Source of the DNA: Methylobacterium sp. R2-1 | GTDB lineage: Bacteria > Pseudomonadota > Alphaproteobacteria > Rhizobiales > Beijerinckiaceae | Direction of reading: 5' to 3' | Length of the DNA: 64,000 bases | Assembly (NCBI RefSeq): GCF_014191355.1 | Contig: NZ_JACHWM010000014.1 | Span: 62,001 to 126,000, forward strand | In this document: positions 18,641 through 26,428 of the stretch, piece by piece | Layout: every line of letters begins with the position of its first letter | Numbering within the stretch: position 1 is the stretch's first letter | Program-made: the position numbers and the translations under genes | Notes under the pieces: model-generated | Told to the model about the DNA's origin: nothing | Database searches by the model: none | The model's input: only the letters and a program-made list of their open reading frames with translations

Positions 18641-19300
18641 TCACCCGGCCCGATCGCGCGACCGGGCCGCGATGCTCGGCCGGGCTCGCACCACGATCCA
18701 CCCGAAGCCGTCCGGCGGCGCTGCAAGCCCCTCGGGCGAGCGCTCTTCGTCCACCGTCGGCATTTCGAAGCAGGCCACACCGGCCGCTTCGGCGGCAAGG
18801 CGGATGAGGCCGCGGATCTGCGGGAGCGCGCTCGCCTCACGCAGGCTGGCCGCAGGAGCCGTCTCGTCGAGGCCGAGGCCGGCGAGTCGCGGACTCGCAC
18901 CGGCGAAGCTGCGGGCATCGAGCACGCCGAGAGGATGGCCGATCGCGGCGAGGATCACCGTCGCACCGTCGGGAAAGCCGGCCAGCGCCTCGCAGACGGC
19001 GAGGCGTCCTCCGAGGGCGGCCACGTCGCGGCCGGAGCGGGCATCGCGCAGCAGCACACCATCCGGCCGCTCCGCCATGAGGCCGTCGAGGCTTGGATCG
19101 TCGGGGCCGTCGAGGGCGGCGTAGATCGTCAGACCGGGCCGGCGCGCGCGCAAATCAGCGATGAAGCCCTGCGGCGGTGCGGCCTCGAACACCAGCGCGT
19201 CCGCCCCCGCCGCCAGAGCCGCTTCGGCCGCGGCCGGGTCCGCGACGGTGCCGATGCGCCACGCCGCGTCAGGTTCGGGATGCGGCGACGCGGGGCTCAT
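18641..19300 (-). CDS. HpcH/HpaI aldolase/citrate lyase beta-like protein, divergent and short
   Basis: The 219-residue protein shows a TIM-barrel pattern like CitE-type C-C lyases (GADALVFEAAP, PDGVLLRDARS, ILAAIGHPLGVLD), ending in an IRLAAEAAGVACFEMP segment like the usual strand-helix. It is shorter than typical CitE (near 290 residues), and the metal-binding Glu/Asp pair is not obvious, so activity is doubtful. The start at 19300 has GAAGG about 6 nt upstream; frame upstream to 19378 is not family-like. It is probably co-transcribed with the downstream GST gene. Confidence 0.55.
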   Translation of the reverse strand: MSPASPHPEPDAAWRIGTVADPAAAEAALAAGADALVFEAAPPQGFIADLRARRPGLTIYAALDGPDDPSLDGLMAERPDGVLLRDARSGRDVAALGGRLAVCEALAGFPDGATVILAAIGHPLGVLDARSFAGASPRLAGLGLDETAPAASLREASALPQIRGLIRLAAEAAGVACFEMPTVDEERSPEGLAAPPDGFGWIVVRARPSIAARSRDRAG

Positions 19301-19477
19301 GCGGCCTTCGATGGATCGGGACGGATTCGAACGGCTCCTCTCCCTGCAAAGGGGCGAAAAACTTACGCTTTCCTTCAAGGCGGCAAGCCGGAAGCTGTCT
19401 CATTCAAGCTTCCTTTACCATATGCGCAGGAATGTCGGGCCTCGCGGGTCCGAATGACGGTCCCGGCGGGACACGTC

Positions 19478-20608
19478 ATGTTCCTGTTCACCAATGCTCC
19501 CATCGGCACCCGCGAGACGGCCGCCCCGGCACGGGCCGCCGCGGCGAACGGCGAGGTCGTCGAGGCGATCCGCGAGGGGGCGCAGACGAGCGGCGTCGGC
19601 TTCGACTACCTGCTCGCCACGGCTCAGCGCGAATCGAGTCTCAACCCGTCGGCCAAGGCGAGCACCTCGACGGCGACCGGTCTGTTCCAGTTCATCGAGC
19701 AGACTTGGCTCGGCGTGATGAAGAATGCCGGGCCCAAGCTCGGCCTCTCGTCCTACGCCGATGCGATCACTACGGGTGCGGACGGCCGCTACGCCGTGGC
19801 GGACCCGGCGGCGCGGCAGGCGATCCTCGACCTGCGTCGCGACCCGAAGATCTCGGCGGCGATGGCGGGCGCGCTGACGCAGCGCAACGGCGAGGCGCTG
19901 AGCGCGGCCCTCGGGCGCGAGCCGAATGCGGGCGACCTCTACGCGGCCCACGTTCTCGGCGCCAAGGGGGCGAGCGCGCTGATCGCCTCGGCGCAGGCGA
20001 GCCCGTCGCGGCCCGCCGCTCTCGACCTGCCGGAGGCGGCCGCCGCCAACCGTAGCCTGTTCTACGACCGGGCCGGCCGTCCACGCAGCGCGTCCGAACT
20101 CTATGGGCTGTTGAGCCAGACGACCTCCGGCGTGGCGACGCCCGTCGCGACCGCCGCGGCCGATGAGAACCCGCCGACGGCCTATGCCTCGCTCGAGGGC
20201 GGCCTGCGCTCGCTGTTCCAGACCGACCGGCGCCAGGGTGCGATCTCGGAAGGCGTGGCCAAACTCTGGCAGAACCGCGCCGCCAGCACCGCCGCCCGCA
20301 CCGCTCCAACCTACTTCCCGCGCTCCGACGGGGGGAGCGAAACGGACGGCACGGCCGCGCCGGCCGCCGCCGCGACGGTGGCGGCGCCCGCGACGTTGGC
20401 AGAAACCGTCGCCGTCTCGGAGCCCATCCTCGTGCCGCTGCCGCCGCGCCGGCCGGCAGGGCTGACGGCACCGACGACGGCCGCCGCGACGACCTCCGCG
20501 ACTGCGACCACCTTCATGGCCGGCCCGACGACGGACCGGCCGAGTGCCCCCCTCGCGAAAAATTCCCTGTTCGACCCCTCCGCCTTGCGGCTCAGGAGCG
20601 GCTCATGA
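19478..20608 (+). CDS. Lytic transglycosylase, SLT domain
   Basis: The 376-residue product has a soluble lytic transglycosylase domain at its N-terminus: FDYLLATAQRESSLNP holds the catalytic Glu, followed by ASTSTATGLFQFIEQTWL and later LYAAHVLG. These enzymes cleave peptidoglycan to 1,6-anhydro-muropeptides. The C-terminal half is Ala/Thr/Pro-rich and low complexity. No signal peptide precedes the domain (MFLFTNAPIGTRE). I chose ATG 19478 (GGCGGGAC upstream); ATG 19454 is an alternative. The stop overlaps the DUF2336 gene as ATGA, linking the two. Association with the flagellum or a secretion apparatus is possible but not shown. Confidence 0.85.
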   Translation: MFLFTNAPIGTRETAAPARAAAANGEVVEAIREGAQTSGVGFDYLLATAQRESSLNPSAKASTSTATGLFQFIEQTWLGVMKNAGPKLGLSSYADAITTGADGRYAVADPAARQAILDLRRDPKISAAMAGALTQRNGEALSAALGREPNAGDLYAAHVLGAKGASALIASAQASPSRPAALDLPEAAAANRSLFYDRAGRPRSASELYGLLSQTTSGVATPVATAAADENPPTAYASLEGGLRSLFQTDRRQGAISEGVAKLWQNRAASTAARTAPTYFPRSDGGSETDGTAAPAAAATVAAPATLAETVAVSEPILVPLPPRRPAGLTAPTTAAATTSATATTFMAGPTTDRPSAPLAKNSLFDPSALRLRSGS

Positions 20609-22209
20609 TCCTTCGCCAGTTCCTCACCCTCACCCAGAACGCCACGCCCGAGCGCCGCGCCGAGGCCGCGGGGACCCTGACGCGCAGCTACCTCCAGGGC
20701 ACCCTGGGGCCGGAGGCCGCCTGGGAGGCCAAGACCACCCTGCTCGCGCTGCTCGACGATCCGGCCGCGGTGGTGCGCCGGGCGCTGGCGCAGGCCTGCG
20801 CCGATTCCGATCAGGCACCGCGCCCGCTGATCGTGGCGCTGGCCTCCGACCAGCCGGACATCGCCAGCCTCGTGCTGGCGCGCTCGCCCGTGCTGATGGA
20901 TGCCGACCTCGTCGATTGTGTCGCCATGGGCTGCGAGGAGACCCGCGCGGCGGTGGCCGGGCGGTCCGATCTGTCGAAGCCGGTGGCCGCCGCACTGGCG
21001 GAGGTGGGTGGAGCTCCCTCGCTGATCGCGCTCGCACGCAATCCGCTCGCCGCGATCGGCACCGCCGCCCTGATGCGGATGGTCGAGCGGCACGGGGAGG
21101 AGGCGGAGCTGCGCCAAGCGCTCCTCGCGCGCACCGACCTCGCCATCGAGGTGCGCCACGCCATCGTCGCCCTGATGGCCGAACAACTCTCGCGCTTCGG
21201 CCAGAACGCCGGCTGGATCAGCTCCGAGCGCGGCGACCGCGCCGCCCGCGAGGCCCGCGACGCTGCCGCCCTCGCGCTCAGCGATGAGGCCGAGGAAGCG
21301 CAGCTCGTCCGACTGGTCGCGCATCTGCGGGTGCAGGAGCAGCTCACCGCCGGGCTGATCCTGCGGGCGATCCTCTCGCTCCGCCTGCCCTTCGCCGAGA
21401 TCGCCTTGGCCGAGCTGAGCGGGTTGAGCCGCGCCCGCGTCGCCGGGCTGATGCTGGAGCCGCACGGCGCCGGCTTCGCCGCCCTGCACCGACGCGCGGG
21501 TCTGCCCGCCCTGCTGCTGCCGGCGATCCGGGCGGGCTTGACCGTCTGGCGCGACGCCAATGGCGGCCGCAACGGCCTGGACGGACCGCGCCTCGCCCGC
21601 TCGATGATCGAGGCGGCGCTGACTGCCTGCGAGACCATGCCCTTCGCCGAGGCCCGAGGCCTGATGGCGCTGCTCGCTCGCTTCGAGGCCGAAGCGGCCC
21701 GTGACGAGGCGCGCATCCTGGCGCATGAGCAGGCCGAGGCCCAGGCACGGGAAGTGGCCGAGGCGCCCACCCTGCTGCCGGCGCCGGAGACCGTCGGCAA
21801 CCTCGTCGCGGAGGTGTCGTCGGATATCCTTATCCTGTCGCCGGCCTCTACCGCCTCGGAGCCGAGCCTGCCCGACACGGCCACTGCGTGGCCGCTGGCG
21901 CCCCGGCCCGAGGAGCGCATCGGCGCGGCCGTGGCGGCGGAGATCGTGCCGGAGACGGCCGAGACCGTGCTCGCCGGCCTCGCCGACGAGATCATGGCAC
22001 ATTTCCTGGCCGACCGGGCCGCCGCGATGGTGCAACTCCCGGCCCCGGCGCCGGAGGTGCTGCCCGCGACCACGCCTGAGATCATGGTCGAGCCGAAGCG
22101 CACCGCACGGCCGCGCGCGATTGCCGTGGCGGTGGCCGCCGGAATGATCCCGGAGGATCTGATCCTCAGCTACCGCGCGGATCGGGAGCGCCAGCGCCTC
22201 GCGGCGTGA
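20605..22209 (+). CDS. DUF2336 domain-containing protein
   Basis: This 534-residue, mostly helical protein starts at an ATG overlapping the transglycosylase stop. The first two thirds (residues about 10-370) are HEAT-like helical pairs, with motifs such as LLDDPAAVVRRALAQACA and ARNPLAAIGTAALMRM, typical of the alphaproteobacterial DUF2336 family. The C-terminal third is Ala/Pro/Glu-rich. No membrane segment is seen. Family function is unknown to me; coupling with a peptidoglycan-cleaving enzyme suggests a scaffold or regulator for it. The 260 nt downstream (22210-22469) contain no convincing gene. Confidence 0.8.
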   Translation: MILRQFLTLTQNATPERRAEAAGTLTRSYLQGTLGPEAAWEAKTTLLALLDDPAAVVRRALAQACADSDQAPRPLIVALASDQPDIASLVLARSPVLMDADLVDCVAMGCEETRAAVAGRSDLSKPVAAALAEVGGAPSLIALARNPLAAIGTAALMRMVERHGEEAELRQALLARTDLAIEVRHAIVALMAEQLSRFGQNAGWISSERGDRAAREARDAAALALSDEAEEAQLVRLVAHLRVQEQLTAGLILRAILSLRLPFAEIALAELSGLSRARVAGLMLEPHGAGFAALHRRAGLPALLLPAIRAGLTVWRDANGGRNGLDGPRLARSMIEAALTACETMPFAEARGLMALLARFEAEAARDEARILAHEQAEAQAREVAEAPTLLPAPETVGNLVAEVSSDILILSPASTASEPSLPDTATAWPLAPRPEERIGAAVAAEIVPETAETVLAGLADEIMAHFLADRAAAMVQLPAPAPEVLPATTPEIMVEPKRTARPRAIAVAVAAGMIPEDLILSYRADRERQRLAA

Positions 22210-22469
22210 GGCCGGACCGGCGGCATGTTCCGCCGCTTACGCCGGCGTCCAGGCACGCATCGCTTGCGGCCCAACGATGTCCGACGGCAGCGCGAAATCG
22301 CTCGCCCGGCTGCGCATCGCCTCTGGCGACTCCGGGAAGCCGCTGCGGTTTCCATAATCGCGGCGGACTCGCGGCGAGTGCCGGAGCGGCGCCTGCTCGT
22401 CGGGGAGCGAATCCGGCACCGGCTGCTTGAGCGCTCTGCCCGGATGTCTTCGAGAGGAGAGTATGTGTT

Positions 22470-23930
22470 TCACGCCGCCATGGCGTTCGCCCGCCGCAGA
22501 TCATCGACGAAGGCTTGATAGGCCACCTCCTTCGCCTCGTCGGGCAGGCGCAGCAAGTAGGACGGGTGGACCGTGATGAAACCCTCGAACGGCCGTCCGA
22601 AATCGGCGGGGCCACGGGCACGGGTGATCGGGATCTGCTTTCCCGTCAGCGCCAGTACCGCCGTGGCGCCGAGTGCCACAACGAGCTTCGGGGCGACGAA
22701 ATCTAGTTCCCGCTCGAGCCACCAGCGGTAATGGCTTACCTCGCCGGCCGTCGGCTTCTCGTGAATGCGGCGCTTGCCGCGTAAGCTGAACTTGAAATGC
22801 TTGACCGCATTCGTGAGGTAAGCCTCACGCCGGTCGATCCCCGCCTCTTCCAGCGCGCGGGAGAGGAGTTGCCCCGCCGGGCCGACGAAGGGCCTGCCCT
22901 GCCGGTCCTCCTGATCGCCCGGCTGCTCGCCGACGAAAGCGATCCGCGCGCCGACCGGCCCCTCGCCGAGCACCGCCTGGGTCGCGCCGGGCACCAGCGG
23001 CTCCGAGCGCGCGATGATCGCGTTGAGCGCGTCCAGCGAATCCGGTTCGTCCTGCGCCATCTTCGCCACGGCGCGGACGGGGTCGCGCTTGGCCGGCATG
23101 GTCGGCTCCTTCTCGATCATCGCCTGCGCGCGGGCGCTCGCGGCCCGTACCAAGCTAGGAATCGCCGCCGTCTCCGGCATGTTCCGCCAGTACTTGCGGG
23201 GCATCTCGGCGCGCATGGCGTCGAGGTTGAGCCGGGCCGGGTTGAAGGTGCTCTCGTAATAGTCGCGCCAGCCCGCCTCGAACCCGTCGCCCTCCGGCAC
23301 GTCCTCCCGGCGGCCGGGCGGGCCGAAGGTCAGCGCACCGTCCCAATGGGCCGACCCTTCCGGTGTCAAAATCGACCATTCGAGCGCGCGGAAGCGGTCG
23401 ACGAAGAAGGGAGCGGCGGCTTCCAGAATGTGGTGGTCCGGCTCGAACCAAGCCACGAACCGTTCCTGCCCCTCCCCCGGCACCCGGCGGAAGCGCAGGA
23501 AGGCGTGCATCTTGTGCAGGTCGCGCTGAATCGCCTTCCGCATCCGGTGGAGGCGGTGGACGAGCGGATCGCTCGCCACCTCCATCAGCGCCCGCTCGCC
23601 GTGGGTGACGCGCCAGAGCAGACCGTAGAGCAAGCCGTAGCGCTCGGGATCGCGATGGGGCACCACCATCGGGATCAGCTCGGCCACCGCGCGGGGGAGC
23701 GGGAGCGGCGGACCTTCCGCCGACACGGTGTCGGCGCCGAACAGGCTCGCGGCTTCGGTCTGCCAGACGATGTTGTCGGGCGGGATCTCGGCCGCGATCA
23801 GGCGACGGGCCGCCGCGCGGAAGCTGGCGAGATCTGCGCCGGGGGCAAGGCTGACAACGTGGATGCTGCCCAACTTCCCTCTCCCCTCAAAGGGGGAGAA
23901 AGAACTTCGCGGGAGCAACGCCTCCCCCAT
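22470..23930 (-). CDS. UdgX-type uracil-DNA-binding protein with N-terminal DUF4130 domain, lacking cysteines
   Basis: The 486-residue protein joins a DUF4130 domain (about 24-250) to a family-4-like uracil-DNA glycosylase domain (about 300-486). The glycosylase part has GEQPG (334-338), the UdgX hallmark KRRIH (386-390) whose histidine forms the covalent uracil-DNA link in characterised UdgX, and HPS (455-457). UdgX and family-4 enzymes normally ligate a 4Fe-4S cluster with cysteines near the ATQ.V motif and before RWWL. Here those stretches read ARSEPLVPGATQ and SHYRWWL, and the whole protein has no cysteine. The ATG overlaps the radical SAM stop (TGATG). The first residues include a translated REP-like palindrome, so the true start may be TTG 23870. 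Confidence 0.88.
   Translation of the reverse strand: MGEALLPRSSFSPFEGRGKLGSIHVVSLAPGADLASFRAAARRLIAAEIPPDNIVWQTEAASLFGADTVSAEGPPLPLPRAVAELIPMVVPHRDPERYGLLYGLLWRVTHGERALMEVASDPLVHRLHRMRKAIQRDLHKMHAFLRFRRVPGEGQERFVAWFEPDHHILEAAAPFFVDRFRALEWSILTPEGSAHWDGALTFGPPGRREDVPEGDGFEAGWRDYYESTFNPARLNLDAMRAEMPRKYWRNMPETAAIPSLVRAASARAQAMIEKEPTMPAKRDPVRAVAKMAQDEPDSLDALNAIIARSEPLVPGATQAVLGEGPVGARIAFVGEQPGDQEDRQGRPFVGPAGQLLSRALEEAGIDRREAYLTNAVKHFKFSLRGKRRIHEKPTAGEVSHYRWWLERELDFVAPKLVVALGATAVLALTGKQIPITRARGPADFGRPFEGFITVHPSYLLRLPDEAKEVAYQAFVDDLRRANAMAA
23875..23905. repeat. REP-like palindrome at the start of the UdgX gene
   Basis: CTCTCCCC (23879-23886) and GGGGGAGA form an imperfect hairpin around TCAAA. 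Sequences of this type are common intergenic repeats in related genomes. Here it is read in frame as SSFSPFEGRGKLGS at residues 9-22 of the annotated UdgX protein. A similar purine-rich hairpin occurs at 34270-34298 in this window. Confidence 0.5.
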
Positions 23931-25141
23931 CAGAACAGACTCAACTGCTCGGCCGGCTCCGCCAGCTTCATCCGCAGATCCAGCCGGTCGGTCAGCATCG
24001 TCGGCCGGAAGTCCTCCGCGATGAGGAAGGGCCGCGCCCGCTTCAGCCCCGAACTCAACCGGGCCACGTCGTCGAGGCGCAGGCGGCCGTGGCGGCGGGC
24101 CTTGATGATGGCGTCGACCGCCCGCGCCCCGAGCCCCGGCACACGCAGCAGCATCTCGCGGTCGGCGCGGTTCACGTCGACGGGAAAGCGGTGGCGGTTC
24201 TTCAGCGCCCAGGCGAGTTTGGGGTCGATGTCGAGGGCAAGCATGCCGTCCTCCGACGCGCCGGCCACGTCGTCGGGGGAGAACTCGTAATACCGGATCA
24301 GCCAGTCGGCCTGATAAAGCCGGTGCTCGCGCCGAAGAGGCGGCGCCTGCGGCGGAAGGACCGCGGAGGCGTCGGGGATCGGGCTGAAGGCCGAGTAGTA
24401 GACGCGCTTGAGGCCGTAGGTGCCGTAGAGCAGCGCGGACTTGCGGATCAGCGCCTCGTCGGTGGTGGCATCCGCTCCGACGATCACCTGCGTCGATTGC
24501 CCCGCGGGGGAGAAGCGGCGGCGCTCCTCCTTGGCCTGGACGATGCGCTCGCTGATCTGGCTCATCGCACCCTCGATCGCCGCGCCGTCCTTCTCCGGCG
24601 CGAGGCGGATCAGGCTCGCCTCGGTGGGCAATTCGAGGTTGATCGAGAGCCGGTCGGCGTAGAGGCCCGCTTCCTCGATCAGCCAGGGACTCGCCTCGGG
24701 GATCGACTTCAGGTGGATATAGCCGCGAAAGCCGTGCTCGCGCCGGAGCTTCTTGGCGACGCGGGTCAGCATCTCCATCGTGTAGTCGGGCGAGCGGATG
24801 ATGCCCGACGAGAGGAACAGCCCCTCGATGTAGTTGCGCTTGTAGAACTCGATCGTGAGCGTCACGACCTCCTCGACCGAGAAGCGCGCGCGGGCAACGT
24901 TCGAGGAGCGCCGGTTCACGCAATAGGCGCAGTCGAACAGGCAGTAATTGGTCAGCAGGATCTTGAGCAGAGAGACGCAGCGTCCGTCCGGCGTGTAGGC
25001 ATGGCAGATGCCGGCCCCCGTAGTCGAGCCGAGCCCGTCCGCACCGGCCTTGCGCTTGGGCGCACCGGAGGAGGCACAGGAAGCGTCGTATTTGGCCGCA
25101 TCCGCGAGGATGCGCAGCTTGCGCGCGAGCTTGTCGTCCAT
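23930..25141 (-). CDS. Radical SAM protein paired with uracil-DNA glycosylase domain protein (putative DNA repair/modification)
   Basis: The 403-residue protein carries the radical SAM cluster motif CLFDCAYC (Cys67, Cys71, Cys74) in NYCLFDCAYCVNRR, plus further conserved-looking cysteines at 22, 46 and 55. The C-terminal region holds a helix-hairpin-helix DNA-binding motif (VNRADREMLLRVPGLGARAVDAI). This matches the family annotated as putative DNA modification/repair radical SAM proteins, which co-occur with DUF4130-UDG fusions such as the overlapping downstream gene. Its reaction is unknown. Start MDDKLARKL at 25141 fits the family; an in-frame start at 25198 would add a basic tail. Confidence 0.92.
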   Translation of the reverse strand: MDDKLARKLRILADAAKYDASCASSGAPKRKAGADGLGSTTGAGICHAYTPDGRCVSLLKILLTNYCLFDCAYCVNRRSSNVARARFSVEEVVTLTIEFYKRNYIEGLFLSSGIIRSPDYTMEMLTRVAKKLRREHGFRGYIHLKSIPEASPWLIEEAGLYADRLSINLELPTEASLIRLAPEKDGAAIEGAMSQISERIVQAKEERRRFSPAGQSTQVIVGADATTDEALIRKSALLYGTYGLKRVYYSAFSPIPDASAVLPPQAPPLRREHRLYQADWLIRYYEFSPDDVAGASEDGMLALDIDPKLAWALKNRHRFPVDVNRADREMLLRVPGLGARAVDAIIKARRHGRLRLDDVARLSSGLKRARPFLIAEDFRPTMLTDRLDLRMKLAEPAEQLSLF

Positions 25142-25242
25142 CGAACGGAAGATGAACACACGCGCGCCGGGATCAATGCGGCGCGTTGGCCCGCGCACCG
25201 GAAAAGCGCCCTCCCGCCGTGCGCCGGGAGGGCGGGCACCCG

Positions 25243-25674
25243 TCAGCCTCGGGCGAGTGTCTTGTCGAGGGTGATCTCGGCGTTGAGCAGCTTCGAGATC
25301 GGGCAGCCCTTCTCGGCGTTGCCGGCGAGTTCGTCGAACTTCGCCTCGTCAATGCCGGGGATCACCGCCTCGAGGGTGAGAGCCGACTTGGTGACCTTGA
25401 AACCGTCACCGTCCTGGACGAGCGTGACGACCGCCTTGGTGTCGAGGGAGGTCGCCTTGAGTCCGGCCGCCTGAAGTTGGAAGGCCAGCGCCATAGTGAA
25501 GCAGCCGGCATGCGCCGCCGCGATCAGCTCTTCCGGGTTGGTCCCCGGCTCGTTCTCGAAGCGGGTGTTGAAGCCGTAGGGGTTGTCCGAGAGCACGCCG
25601 GACTGCGTCGTGATCTTGCCCTTGCCGGTCTTGCCGTCGCCTTCCCAATGGGCGCTCGCGTGGCGGTCGGTCAT
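25243..25674 (-). CDS. OsmC/Ohr family peroxidase
   Basis: The 143-residue protein has the two redox cysteines of the OsmC family, in AHAGCFTMAL and EKGCPISKLL, separated by the usual distance. These proteins reduce organic hydroperoxides using thiols. ATG 25674 has AGGACGACAGC upstream; longer in-frame starts lack support. The gene lies between recX and the radical SAM gene on the same strand. The PYGFNTRFENEPGTNPEEL segment is typical of OsmC rather than Ohr. No OhrR-type regulator is adjacent. Confidence 0.92.
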   Translation of the reverse strand: MTDRHASAHWEGDGKTGKGKITTQSGVLSDNPYGFNTRFENEPGTNPEELIAAAHAGCFTMALAFQLQAAGLKATSLDTKAVVTLVQDGDGFKVTKSALTLEAVIPGIDEAKFDELAGNAEKGCPISKLLNAEITLDKTLARG

Positions 25675-25757
25675 GCTGTCGTCCTCGTCGTCGTGAGCGG
25701 AAGCGATCCGCGTGGCCTCGGACGTGGAGCGGCGAGGGAGCCTGTCGAGGGGTCCCC

Positions 25758-26384
25758 TCACGCTTCACCGAAGGATGTCTCATCCTCTTCCGCCTCACCG
25801 GCGATCACATTCTTGGCAAGCGCGTAAGAAAAACCCGCCCGTGCCATAGCGGCGAGGTCGCGCTCGCGGTTGGCCTCGCGGGTGCCCGGCCGGCGATAGG
25901 GGCCGAGGCGCCGACGGCGGGCATAGGCACGGGCTGCCCGTTCCTCGGTGTCGGCCTCGCCCCCGTCGGTGCCTTCCGCCTCCTCCCGCTCCTCGGCGAG
26001 GGTCGCCGCGATCGTCTCCGCATCGATCCCCTTGGCGGCGAGCCGCGCTTGTGCCTGACGGGTCGAGGTGCCGCGCCGCCTCAGGCCACGAAGGCGGGCC
26101 GCGGCGAAGCGCGCATCATCGACCAGCCCAGAGCGTTGTGCCCGGGCGACCGTCTCCTCGATCAGCCCGGCATGCGCGCTCGGGTCCTCGTCGCGAGAGC
26201 GGCAACGGCGCTCGATACGGCGGGCGAGCACTCGGCGCAGCATCTCGGAGGAGGCGCCGTAGCGATCGAGATAGTGCGTCGTCACCCGCTCCAGCCACGC
26301 GGCGGTGACCGGCGGTTCGGGCCTTGCTTCACGTCGCCCATCACCTGGGCCCTCACTTCGGTTTGAAACGGTTCGCGTGATCAT
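25758..26384 (-). CDS. recX: RecX family regulatory protein
   Basis: The 208-residue basic helical protein shows the RecX three-helix repeats: YLDRYGASSEMLRRVLARRI, then GLVDDARFAAARLRGLRRRGTS and a RLAAKGIDAETIAATLAEE segment. RecX binds RecA filaments and limits recombinase activity. recA is not in the window, as is usual in alphaproteobacteria, where recX is often unlinked. The N-terminal 25 residues are disordered-looking. The following OsmC gene starts 83 nt downstream. Confidence 0.85.
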   Translation of the reverse strand: MITRTVSNRSEGPGDGRREARPEPPVTAAWLERVTTHYLDRYGASSEMLRRVLARRIERRCRSRDEDPSAHAGLIEETVARAQRSGLVDDARFAAARLRGLRRRGTSTRQAQARLAAKGIDAETIAATLAEEREEAEGTDGGEADTEERAARAYARRRRLGPYRRPGTREANRERDLAAMARAGFSYALAKNVIAGEAEEDETSFGEA

Positions 26385-26428
26385 CCGTTCTTCACGATCC
26401 GGACAGGTTTTCGATTCATGAATCTTGG

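Noticed and set aside
22225..22518. Possible small gene after the DUF2336 protein
   Set aside because: It overlaps the end of the UdgX gene, has no ribosome binding site and an Arg-rich random-looking product.
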